Of a stretch of DNA of 64,000 nt, positions 44,038 through 53,657 are shown piece by piece (the stretch's first letter is position 1; each line of letters opens with the position of its first letter). A model generated the notes under the pieces. The model saw nothing but the letters and a program-made list of their open reading frames with translations, ran no database searches and was not told the DNA's origin. The DNA lies in the NCBI GenBank assembly GCA_965240325.2, contig OZ251230.1:2542001-2606000 (forward strand). The letters are read 5' to 3'. The position numbers were made by a program, and so were the translations under genes. Origin of the DNA: Rebecca billardiae RCC1528. Lineage: Eukaryota > Haptophyta.

Positions 44038-46755
44038 CTACCCAGCCCCGCTACCGTCGCGCGCGACATCCGCGCCGTAAATCACCGTCACCGAGCGGTC
44101 CGGCGAGCGCGCCGCCATCAATTTGCTCCTGAGTGCCGAAAACTCCTTCTCCGGAAGCCCAGCCTCCTCGCGCAGGAGCTTGCGCGCCGTCATGCACTCC
44201 GCGATCAGGTCGATCGCGTCGGTCTCCGCCCTGCGCTGCCATTCGCGCTGCCGCTTGGCGTACTTCTTCAGCCAGAGCCGCCGCACCTTGTCGCCGAACT
44301 CCTCTGCCCACGTCGCAAGCGACACGCGGCGCACGAGCTGCGCGACCGTCGAGATGTGCGGCTCCGCCGTCGACTTCTTCCCCTCGGCGTACTCGCGGAC
44401 GAATGAGTCGAGTGACTTGCGCGCGTGCACGAGCGGCATCGCACGCTTGGTCACCTGCACGAAATGCCCCTGCACCTGCTCGTCCGCGAGCTGCACGAGG
44501 CGCCCCCGCCGCCTGAGGCGAGACGCCGTCTGCGCCCGCCTCCGTGACCGCCCAGACGTTGAAGCGGAGCGGTGGGACGTTGTGCGAGCCCTGGCCGGCG
44601 AGGCTGGCGAGGCTGACGTAAGCGCCGGTGCACGCCACGATGGCCTTCTGCTCCTCCGCGTAGTCGGCCGCCTCGGCGCCGCCGCCAAAACCGCCGCCGG
44701 CCGCGCTGCCGCCTGCCGAGGCAGTGCTGCCACCGAGGCCGCGCTGCTGCGCGCCGCCGCCGGCCGCGCCGCCGCCGGCCGCGCCGCCACCAGCCGCACC
44801 ACCACCCGCACTGTCAGCCGCGCGGCTGGCCGCGCCACATGCCGCGCCACCGGCCACGCGGACGCCAGCACCGGCTGTGCCGCTAGCCACGCCGCTGCCA
44901 CTGCCGGCCGCGCCGCCCACGCCGCCGCCCGCGCCCGCGCCCGCGCCCACGTTGCCAGCCGCGCCCCCGGCCGCGCCCCCGGCCGCGCCGCCGGCCGCGC
45001 CACCGGCCGCGCGGACGCCAGCGCCAGCGGTGCCGCCAGCCACGCAGCTGCCGCTGCTGCTGCCACCAGTGCTGCTGCTGCCGCCCGCACCGGCCGCGCC
45101 GCCGCCGGCCGCGCCACCGCCGGCCGCGCCGCCGCCGGCCGCGCCGCCGCCGGCCGCGCCGCCGCCGGCCGCGCGATCGCGAGCGCTGTCAGCCGCGCCG
45201 CTGTCCGCGCCGCCGGCCGCACCTCCGGCCGCTCCTCCAGCCGCACGGACGCCAACGCCAGCTGTGCCGCCAGCCACGCCACTGCAGCTGCCGCCCGCGC
45301 CGCCCGCGCCGCCGCCAGCACCCGCGCCCGCGTTGCCAGCCGCGCCGCCGGCCGCGTCCGGCCGCGTCGCCGGGCGCACCGCCGCCTGGCGCGCAGTTGT
45401 CGGGCGTGCCGCCGTCGGGCGCGCCGCCACCGGGCCCGCCATCGCCCGCGCTGTCAGCCGCGCCGCCGGCCGCGCCGCAGGCCGCGCCACCGGCCGCGCG
45501 GACGCCAACGCCGGCTGTGTCGCCAGTCACGCCGCTGTCGCTGCAGCTGCCGCCGCTGCTGCCGGCCGCGCCGGCCGCGCGCGGCCGCGCCGCCGGCCGC
45601 GCCGCCGCCGGCAGTGCCGCCGCCGGCCGCGCCACCGCCCGCGCTGTCAGCCGCGCCGCTGGCCGCGCCGCCGGCCGCGCCACCGGCCGCACGGACGCCA
45701 GCGCCGACTGTGCCGCCAGCCACGCCGCTGCCGCTGCCGCTCGCGCCGGCCGCGCCGCCGCCCGTGCCCGCGGACGCGCCCGCGTTGCCAGCCGCGCCGC
45801 CCGCCGCGCCGCCGGCCGCGCCGCCGACCGCGCAACCGGCCGCGCGGACTCCAGCGCCGGCGGCACCGCCAGCTACGCCGCTACCGCTGCCGCTGCCGCC
45901 GCTGCCGCCGGCCGCGCCGCCGGCCGCGTCGCCGGCCGCGCCGCCTGCAGCGCCGCCAGCCGCGCCGCCCTGCCGCGCTGGCCACGTGCAGCGGCGGCAG
46001 CTGGCGGCGCCGGTCGCGGTGGGAGCCGGCCGCTCCGGATCACGTCATTGATCCCGTCGGCGTCCGCACTCCATAGCTCGGGCATGTCCGAGTCCGGCCG
46101 CTCCGAGATGGCGATCGCCTCCGACGACGCGAGCGCAACACCCTCATAGTTGCGCACGATGGCGATCGTGGCCGCGCGCGAGTGCGCTGCGTTTGGCCCG
46201 TGTCCGCCGAGAGGAGGAGGACATGCGGCTGCCCGCGCGGGCGCGCGGACTTGCCGTAGTGCTCCAAGCGATCCAGCACGGCGCCCACGGCCTGCGCCCA
46301 CGGCCGCGCCGCCGACTCGCTGCCGATCATCATCACGCCCGCGCCCGCGTGCTCGCGATTGCGCAGCGCGCTCTCACGTGAGCCAGCCACCGGCGGCGGG
46401 ATCGGGTGGCGCATGCCCAGGTTGAGCCACGTCGAGAACTCTCGGGCTGGCGCGAGCCCACGATGCTCAGTGTGCGGTCCTTCTCGCGCGCCTAGTGCAC
46501 GACGCCCTCGTCGTCGAGCGAGGTGAAGGCATGCAAGACGAGCGCGTCTCACGAGAAGAGCCGCAGCTTGGCTACACGCAGCAGGTTGTTCTTCTTCCGC
46601 TGGGCCTTGATGGCGACGAGGCTGTTGACGCTGCGCTTGACCTCCGCCAGGTAGTTCTCGTTCGGCATGATCGAGTGGTCCACCTCGCTCGCGGCCTCGC
46701 GCGCGCGCAGCTTGAGCATCTCGTGCGGCTGAGCGCCGCGGCCATGCGCAGCCAT
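44038..46755 (-). pseudogene. Degenerate long ORF of unknown family within the TIR-bounded region
   Basis: Protein-like sequence runs along the minus strand but changes frame at least twice and meets stops. From 46755 it reads MAAHGRGAQPHEMLKLRARE to LLRVAKLRLFS then a stop; after two stops it continues as EFSTWLNLGMRHPIPPPVAG and HVLLLSADTG, shifts frame near 46190 to AATIAIVRNYEGVALASSEA, passes a 1.2-kb Gly/Ala-rich repeat, then reads LRFNVWAVTEAGADGV and shifts again near 44515 to LVQLADEQVQGHFVQVTKRA. It ends VTVIYGADVARDGSGAG. No family recognised. It could also be a gene with unrecognised introns, but no splice sites fit the stops. Confidence 0.5.
44720..45960. repeat. GC-rich minisatellite encoding Gly/Ala repeats
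   Basis: About six diverged higher-order units, each marked by GCGGACGCCAGCGCC near 44860, 45009, 45246, 45498, 45690 and 45846 and by runs of CCGCCGGCCGCG. On the minus strand the unit reads VAGGTAGAGVRAAGGAAGG. Unit length varies from about 150 to 250 bp. Confidence 0.85.
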
Positions 46756-47455
46756 GCAGATGCGGCAGAGACGTGGCGCCCGATGCGTTAGGCACCTTTG
46801 CGATGCAGCTTGGGCTTCCTAGGCTTCGCGCAGGAACGCTTGCCCTTGCCCACGGTGAGCACAGCCGTCGCCATTGCTGCGCGCGGCGAGCGCGGTCCGC
46901 GCGGCCGTGCCGGGCGCAGCCGCAGCAAGTTAGTCTGATGCAAATTCCCGGTCACCCATGCAAAAGTAAGCGTTCCCGCTGCGCATGTGCGTGCATCACG
47001 AGTAACCCGCCGCCTGAATAACAACTCCGCGCCCCTCCATACACTTCCTGCATCCCCGCGCGCAGCGGCGTGCGGGCGGGCGCGAATTCGCACCGTGTTA
47101 CGAACAGACCTAGCAAAGTAGATCGGTGTGGCGCGTCGGGACGCGGAGCGGGTGCGGGGCAGGCGGGGGATAGGTTGGGGAACACCCGCGATTAGAGCAC
47201 CGGTGGCGCAGCGGCGACGTGGACGCCGCCACACGCGCACGCACGGCGCGCGCTCGCACCGCGAGTCGAACGTCCGCTCGCCAAGCCCTGCGACGGCGTC
47301 CGTGCGACGCCGAGCGACGAACGCTCTCGGGATTTGGCCCGGACCACCAGATTCAGCCGTTAACGGCCGAAAATTCAAACTCTGCCCTGGCGGGCGGGGG
47401 GGTCGGCGGGCCGTGCCAGTGCTGTCGCAATATTTCCCCAGCGGGTTCGCGTCTT

Positions 47456-48016
47456 TTAGCGGATTGACGGGCAGGATGACAGATCGTGTGTCGCGAGGAT
47501 GCCAATGTCCGCTCCGGGCACGATGGGCTCGGCGAAGGTCGCGTCGGCGTCGTGCACGGCCGCCACGCTGCGCAACAGCGCGTCCAGGTCCAAGCGCTCG
47601 TCGGCGCTCGCCGCTCCGCGCGACAGGTCCGGCACTCGCACGTTCGGCGGTATCAGGAGCTCTCGGTGGTGCGCGCGCGCGCAGTGCGAGAGCGTGTGCC
47701 ACTCGCGATCGAGGGTGGGCACGCGCTGTTCGAGCAGGCACAGGAAGCGCAGCGCATGCGCCACTGGCTTCACGACGTTGGCCTCGTCCCGCAGCGTCCG
47801 TGCCATGGACAAGGATGGTGCGGCGATCTTGCACGCGCGACGTTTCAGCTCGTCGCGAATGCGCACCTGGGATCGGTTATAGCGCGCTGTCGCCTCAATC
47901 GCCGATTCGCGAAGACGCGATTCCGGCCACGGCGGCAGAACCGGCAGGTGCGTGCGGTGCGCCTCGTACGCCGCTTCGCGCTGCGCCTCCGTCGCACTGG
48001 CCACCGTCGACGCCAT
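47456..48016 (-). CDS. Intact hypothetical ORF in the TIR-bounded region
   Basis: 186 aa from an ATG (MASTVASATEAQREAAYEAH) to CPSIR. Its composition is balanced compared with the Arg/Ala shadow ORFs around it, and it has helical segments (RESAIEATARYNRSQVRIRD, VKPVAHALRFLCLLEQRV). I recognise no domain and see no cysteine cluster or catalytic DDE/HUH-type motif. The frame stays open upstream to 48571 but loses coding character there. It may be a cargo or accessory protein of the element. Confidence 0.5.
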   Translation of the reverse strand: MASTVASATEAQREAAYEAHRTHLPVLPPWPESRLRESAIEATARYNRSQVRIRDELKRRACKIAAPSLSMARTLRDEANVVKPVAHALRFLCLLEQRVPTLDREWHTLSHCARAHHRELLIPPNVRVPDLSRGAASADERLDLDALLRSVAAVHDADATFAEPIVPGADIGILATHDLSSCPSIR

Positions 48017-48801
48017 GCAGGCTGGACGTGGGCCCTCAGGCGCCGAACGATCTTTGGTCGCGAGCTCGCGAGCGTGAAAGATGATCGCTCGCGCTCTGGA
48101 AAACCACCGATCGTAGCAAACGGATTTGCATGCGCCCGACCTTGCCAACCGGGGCACGCGACAGTCCGGTGTGTGGATTCCGGTTATGGTGTTCAGAAGG
48201 CCGCGCCAAAGCTTGCGTCGCGTGCGATGGCGCTTCCCGCCCGCGAGACGCCTCGTGATGAATGCGTTTCCGCACCGAGCCCGACGCGCGACGGTGGATC
48301 GCGCGAGGCGGCCATCGTGCGCAGCGCATGATGCTATGGCCGGTGCGAGCTTTCGACGTGCACGTCGGGCGAGGATCACCCCAGGTCGCACGATCGTGTC
48401 GACGCGCCGAGCGTACCGCTCCAAACGCGTCGATTTAGCCCCCGTTCGACCTGCACGCGAGACGACGAGGGCAGCAATCGCGAATCGGGCGAAAACCCCC
48501 CTCGGGAGTCTCCGCGCGATATCCACGCCGGCGTTGGATTCGGCGCGCGCGGCCCATGCGCTCCGCGCCATCCAGGACTCTCTTTCGGCCGAGCGTCCCC
48601 AGTGGGAGCTGCGAGGGCGCCCGGTAGTGAGCGAAGCGACCCGGCAGTGAGCGAGGCGATTTTCTTTTCTTTGCGAGGCGATTTTCTTTTTTCATTTTCT
48701 TTTTCTTATCTTTTTCCCGGGCACTACAAGGGGCGGACCTACGGCCCGCCATTTGTTGGAGTTTCCTTAACGGCCGCTTTAAAAAAGAAATCGTTGCTGT
48801 G

Positions 48802-49139
48802 ACACATCATCAGCTCCTGTCCGTGTGACGGCGCGGCGCCGGCACCGTCGGACTACTGTCTACTCACTCTCAGTATATCGTCTACGGCCGAGTCTACGAC
48901 CGTGATGTTGCTATAGCGCTATATGCTGAGGGCCCGGACGCGAATGATGACGAGTGAATAGTGCGTGCGATGCCGAGTCGGCTGACAGTAGCGCTCGTCG
49001 TAGGCGCGACTGGCGAAGCTGATGCGGCGAACGGACCAGCGGCGCCGCCGCGGCCGGCTGGCTCATGACGAACGGGCCGAAGTAGCCGACGATGGCTGTT
49101 GCTTCGCCTCACTCATGCCCCAGCCATCGGCGATCGTCG
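48802..49139. other. Intergenic
   Basis: About 340 bp of host-type low-complexity sequence (TATCGTCTACGG, CGATGCCGAGTCGG) between the right TIR and the stop codon of the next gene. Nothing recognised. Confidence 0.6.
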
Positions 49140-52100
49140 TCACGCGCTGACGAGCTCGTCGCTGCTCACCTTTGTCGGCGGCCGCGGGGCCGGCTCCACC
49201 CCAGCGGGCTCGTCGGCGGCCGGCGGTGGCACGCCGCTCGTGCGCTGGGGCGAGCCGGCCTCGGAGGCGGCGGTGCCGGTGATGTGCAGCAGCGTGGCCG
49301 ACGAGCTGCCCGCGCCGCCGCCGGGCTGCCACAGTCGGAACGAGGCGCCGCGGCCATTGGCTGAGAGCGCGGCCGGCGGCGGCGGCGCGCCGTGACTCCT
49401 GCCCCCGTGTGCAGGCTGCGCCTCCGGCTCGGACGCGCCCGCGCCACGCAACCCGCAGAGCCCGCGCGCCGGCATCAGCGTGTGCCGGCGCTTTGGGCCG
49501 TCGCCGCCGCCGCCGCCGTCGGCGCTCGCGCGCGCGCTGCCCGCAGGGGCCGCCGAGCGCCGAGCGTCCGCGACACTCACCGCAGGTACGCTACTCGCGC
49601 GCTGCGTCCGGCGCGCCGCCCCCGGCGGCGCCGCCGCCGACGGCGGCGGCGGCACGTGCAGCTCAGCGGCTGCCACCAGCTCCGGCTCGCGCTCGCGCAG
49701 CTCGCGGATCTCGACGGCGAGCGCCGAGCGGCGCACCGAGTCGCGGCGGCGCGAGCGCTCGAGCAGCGCGAGCGGGAGCGTGAACGCAAACGAGACGCGG
49801 CGCTCCGCAGGCTGCACGGCCACGGCGGCGGTGGCGGCGCGCGCGTTGGGCGCGGCGCTGTCAGGCGAGCTGCCGACGCCGAGGTGCGCGCGCGCCGCGC
49901 CCCGGTGCGGCGAGGGCATCGGGCCCTGCGGCTTGGACTCGCGGTCCTCCTCGGCCCCGGTGGCGCCGTTAGCCCCGGTGGCGGCGTCGGGCGGCGCGGC
50001 GCCGCCGTTTTGGGGCGCGGCGGCGCCGCTCGGAGTGGCGGCGCCGCTTGGGGCGGCGGCGCCGGTGGGAGTGGCGGCGCCGCTGGGGGTGGCGGCGCCG
50101 TGCGCGCGCGTCGGCCCGCCCCCCGGCGGCGGGGGCAACGCGCGCAGCGACTGCGCCGCGCCGGCCACGCCCGCCTGCTCGAGTGGCGAGGCCCGGCGGG
50201 CGGGCGCGGCCGGCGGCGCACACGCGGGCGACGCGCGCCGCCCGCCGAGCGGCTGCGACACGGCCGCAGCGGGCGGCTGCGGCTGCGCCAAGAAGGCAGG
50301 AGGAGGCTCCTCGCCGTCGGTGGAGGAGCGCGAGGAGCGCAGCGCGGAGTGCGCCGCCGCCGCGTGCGGAGACGCGCGACCGCTCGGCGCGGGCGGCAGC
50401 GCCGTACCCGCCGCCGCCGCGGCCGCCGCGGCGGGCGCGGCGGCGGGCGCGGCCGCCGCACGCTGCCAGCCGCCGCCCGGCTCAGCCATGCCCGCGGGCC
50501 CGCTGCCGCCCGGCTCAGCCTGGCGCGCGGCCGCGGGCATGGCTCCGAGCATGCGCGCGCTGAAAGCGGGCGAGCCCGTGCGCGGCGTGCCGCTGAAGGG
50601 CGGCGAGGCGCACGCAGAGGACGCGCGCGAGAAGGCGGCCAGGCTCTCGCGCACGCTCATGCGCTGCTGCTGCGCCTCCCGCCGCTCCTCCCGCTCCGCA
50701 ATCTCCTCAGCGACCCTCGCCTCCGCCGCCGCGTCGTGGCAGCCGTGCCGCGCGAGCTGCGCCACGACTGCCGCGGCGGCTGCGCCGAGGTCGATGCCGC
50801 CGCCGCCACCGTGGCGCGAGGCGCGGAGCGACGCTCGTCGTGAGCCGTGATGCGAGCCCGCCTCGGCCGCGCCATGCCCGTTCGCGCGCGCCGCCGCGCG
50901 CGACTCGGCCGACGCGCCGCGCGAGCGAGGCCCGCCGCACCCGCCCTCGCCCCGCTCGCCGCCCGCGCCCTCCTCCTGCCCCGCGCCGCCGCCGCCGCTC
51001 GGGCTGAGGCCGCGCAGCCCCAGCGGCGTGAACAGCTCGTCCAGCTGCCCCTCCATGCGCACGAGGTCGTCGTCCTCGTCCTGCGGGTTAGGGTTAGGGT
51101 GGTTAGGGTTAGGGTGGTTAGGGTTAGGGTTAGGCGGCGCGCGCGGCGAGCGCGGCGCGCTTGGGAGGTACGTGAGCGCGCGCGGCCGGCGGCGCGCGGC
51201 CGGCAGCGCAGCAGCAGACGGACACCCCCTCTCCCTCTCGGAGCGAGTCTCGGCGGCCCACAAGCGCATGCCGGCCGGCCCACATTCGCATGCCGGCCGG
51301 CCCGATAGCGCATGCGGGCGCGCTTGCGCACAAGCGCATGCCAGCCGGCCCGAAAGTGCATGCCGGCGCACTTGCGCACACCTCCAAGTCGTCGATCCGA
51401 TCGAAGGAGTAGAACGGGAGCCACGAGACGGGGTTGGGGTCGACGGAGCGCTGCGCCGCCTCGCTCTCCGTCGGCTGGTGCACCGAGCCGCGCACCACCA
51501 GCCAGTACAACTGCGGGGCGCACGCGGGGGCCCCGCCCGGAATGGCGGCGGCGCGCGAGCGACCGTGAGCAGTGCACTGGCTGCGGGCGCGCGCGCGCGG
51601 CGCGGCGGCGCAGCGGCGCGGTGCGGCGAGGGGCGGCGCGCGGGCGCACCGGCGAGACTTTGCCGTCGCGGCTGCTCATCGCGCACACGTGCGTGGGCGA
51701 GCCCGGCGGGTGCCTGCGCAGCCACAGCAGCTTGTCATTATTATAGAAGAGCAGGAAAAAGGGCAATTGGTACCCCACCCACGCGACCAGAGAGAACAAC
51801 TGGAAGCCGACCGTCTGCCACGAGATGGCGTAGATCGAGGCGACGCGCTCGCCGGCGAAGGTGCCGCCGACGGAGGCGAGGATGCCGATCACGAGCCACA
51901 GCACGTTCAGCGAGAGGATGATCAGCAGCGTCAGCTTCCCCGCGTTCATCACGCAGCGCCGCCGCATCCGGCCGGTCGGCGTGTCGTCGTAGTGAACGCA
52001 GCGGCAGACGGCGATCTCGCGCAGCCCGACCTCGTACAGCACGATGAGGAGCGAGGCGAGGGAGTAGCGCCAGATCCAGTGCACTGGCAGGATCTGCGTG

Positions 52101-52957
52101 TTCTCCTTGAACAGCGACGCCAGCAGGAACGCCTGTGGCGGCGCGCGCGCGCGCGCGCCGCGCGCGCGTCGGCCCCGCGCGCCGCCCTGCGCGGCGGCGC
52201 CGATCGCCCGGCGCGCGCGCGCGCACCCAGGGGAAGATGCAGAGCAGGAAGACGACGCGCTCGCGCCGCGTGAACGGGTTGAGCGGGTGCTGCGCGACGA
52301 TCGAGAGCACGTAGTGGTGGTTGAGGATGTACGCCCGGAAGTTGCACCACACCGTGCCGTCCGTGCCGGCATACCCATACGTGCGGCCCTCGAGGAGAAG
52401 GAAGATCATGTCGCGGTCCATCTGCGAGGGCGGGCGCACGCACGCGCGCGGGGGCGCGCGGCGCGTGAGGCGTGCGAAGGGGCAGAAAGCCGCGTCCGCG
52501 GGGCGAGGCCGCCGCGCGCCGCCAGCACCTGCCGCAGCGTCATCGGCAGTCCGTGCAGCCGGTGCGCGATGCGCACGGCCTGGTTGGCGAAGACGGGCTC
52601 GGTGCCGTCCTCGTCGTACTCGTCGGCGAGGCGACTGACCTGCCTCCCGTGCCGCGCCGAGCCGCCCGCCGCGCTGCCGCCCGACTCCGAGGCGACGCGC
52701 GACTCGTTGCGGTCGACCATCCACCATGGCACCTCGGCCGCCGCCTCGTCCGCAAAGCGCACGTCGACCGAGTCGAGCGCCACGGCCGGGCTCTCCGCCT
52801 CGGCCGGGTGTTCGGACGGCGCGTGCGAGGACGCGCCCGCCGGCGCGCCCGCGTGCTCGGCCATCGCCGCGCACCCCGCCGCCGGTGGGGACGCGGGCGC
52901 GGCCACACGGGGGCTTGCCACAAACGAGGGCTGCCGCCTGCCGGCCCAGCCTTCCAT
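49140..52957 (-). CDS. Polytopic membrane protein of unknown family, long disordered C-terminus, 5 exons
   Basis: Exons 52957-52529, 52421-52227, 52132-51650, 51510-51382 and 51080-49140 all join in phase 0 (1058 aa). The N-terminus is acidic and cytosolic-looking. The core is shared with 62563-63972: DRDMIFLLLEGRTYGYAGTD, HPLNPFTRRERV, four hydrophobic helices, the Cys-rich IAVCRCVHYDD, and LYWLVV restored across an exon junction. The last exon (about residues 413-1058) is Ala/Pro/Ser-rich, disordered, with short coiled coils (EEIAEREERREAQQQRM). I do not recognise the family; a channel or membrane scaffold is possible. The intron before the last exon holds telomere-like repeats against its 3' splice site and GCATGCCGGCCGG repeats. 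Confidence 0.82.
51085..51134. repeat. Interstitial telomere-like (TTAGGG)n array in an intron
   Basis: Six full TTAGGG units plus one partial, with two GG interruptions. It sits in the intron 51081-51381 of the minus-strand gene, where it reads CCCTAACCCTAACC and is separated from the acceptor AG (51082-51081) by only two bases. Confidence 0.97.
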
Positions 52958-53657
52958 TTATGTGAGGAATGAGAATCCTGCTCCGTCCGGCCCACCGGTT
53001 CCTGAGCGACCGGACTGGCTGGCCAGCAGGGGCGACACTGCAGCTGGACACTTCGCCCCAGCCGCGCATGGCATCCGTCAATCGCGTCAGCCGGTGGCGT
53101 GTTCAACGGTGCTTGAGCGCATCAGCTGGCGTGCCGGCTGCCTTGCACTGGCCACTTGGCGCATGGCTTCGCGCAGCACGGCCCCACCTGTGCAGCAGCT
53201 GGCGCGCCACCCGATCAGCCCATGGCCGAGCTCTCACGACCGACGCGCTCCGCACTGACTCCGGGGCCCGGTGATTCGGGTGAACACGGTGACCACGGCC
53301 CGGCGCCGGCGGCGGCGCGGAGCTGCCCATTACATACACTGTCGTGCATGCACGCCGACCGCCAGGCGCATCGCCACCGTGCCGCACAGAGCGCGGGTGC
53401 CACGGCCGGGTGGGAATGTGCTGACGCGGCTGGGCCTCCGTGCGGTGCTATAGCACGGGCGGCTGCTCGGCCTCGGGCCGCGCGTCACTCACGTCCGAGG
53501 GCGAGTCCGTCCCCGCGGCGCTGGCGCGGGCCGCGGCGCCCGCGCCGCCCGCCCGGGCGAGCAGCGCGGCCGGGGCGTCATCGGCTCGTCTTCTGCAGCA
53601 TGAATCTGCTGCGCTGATATGAATCTGATGCTCATGCAGGTCCGGGCAGTCCTACTG
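52958..53657. other. Intergenic
   Basis: About 700 bp between two same-strand genes. It contains the likely 5' region of the membrane-protein gene and 3' UTR of the next upstream gene. No gene supported. Confidence 0.6.

Larger units (their letters stand above)
43879..48801. mobile_element. TIR-bounded 4.9-kb region, candidate undescribed DNA transposon
   Basis: The ends are 34-bp terminal inverted repeats, 43879-43912 and 48768-48801, starting CACAGCAACGA, ending AAAGCGGCCGTTA and differing at one position (C/T). The flanks outside have the low-complexity GAGTCAGAGTC and CATCATCAG words of host intergenic DNA, while the inside differs. It contains a degenerate long gene with a Gly/Ala minisatellite, an intact 186-aa ORF and, near the right end, T-rich tracts (48657-48716). 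I see no recognisable transposase and no clear target-site duplication, so autonomy is doubtful. Confidence 0.6.

Noticed and set aside
47834-48571. Upstream extension of the 186-aa ORF to a 371-aa protein
   Set aside because: The upstream part has no ATG at its start and turns Arg/Ala-rich, like shadow frames; the internal ATG at 48016 fits better.
48722-48752. CACTACAAG near the right end of the TIR-bounded region, like the tip of CACTA transposons
   Set aside because: There is no matching inverted copy at the left side; the real inverted repeats lie outside it, so it is probably chance.
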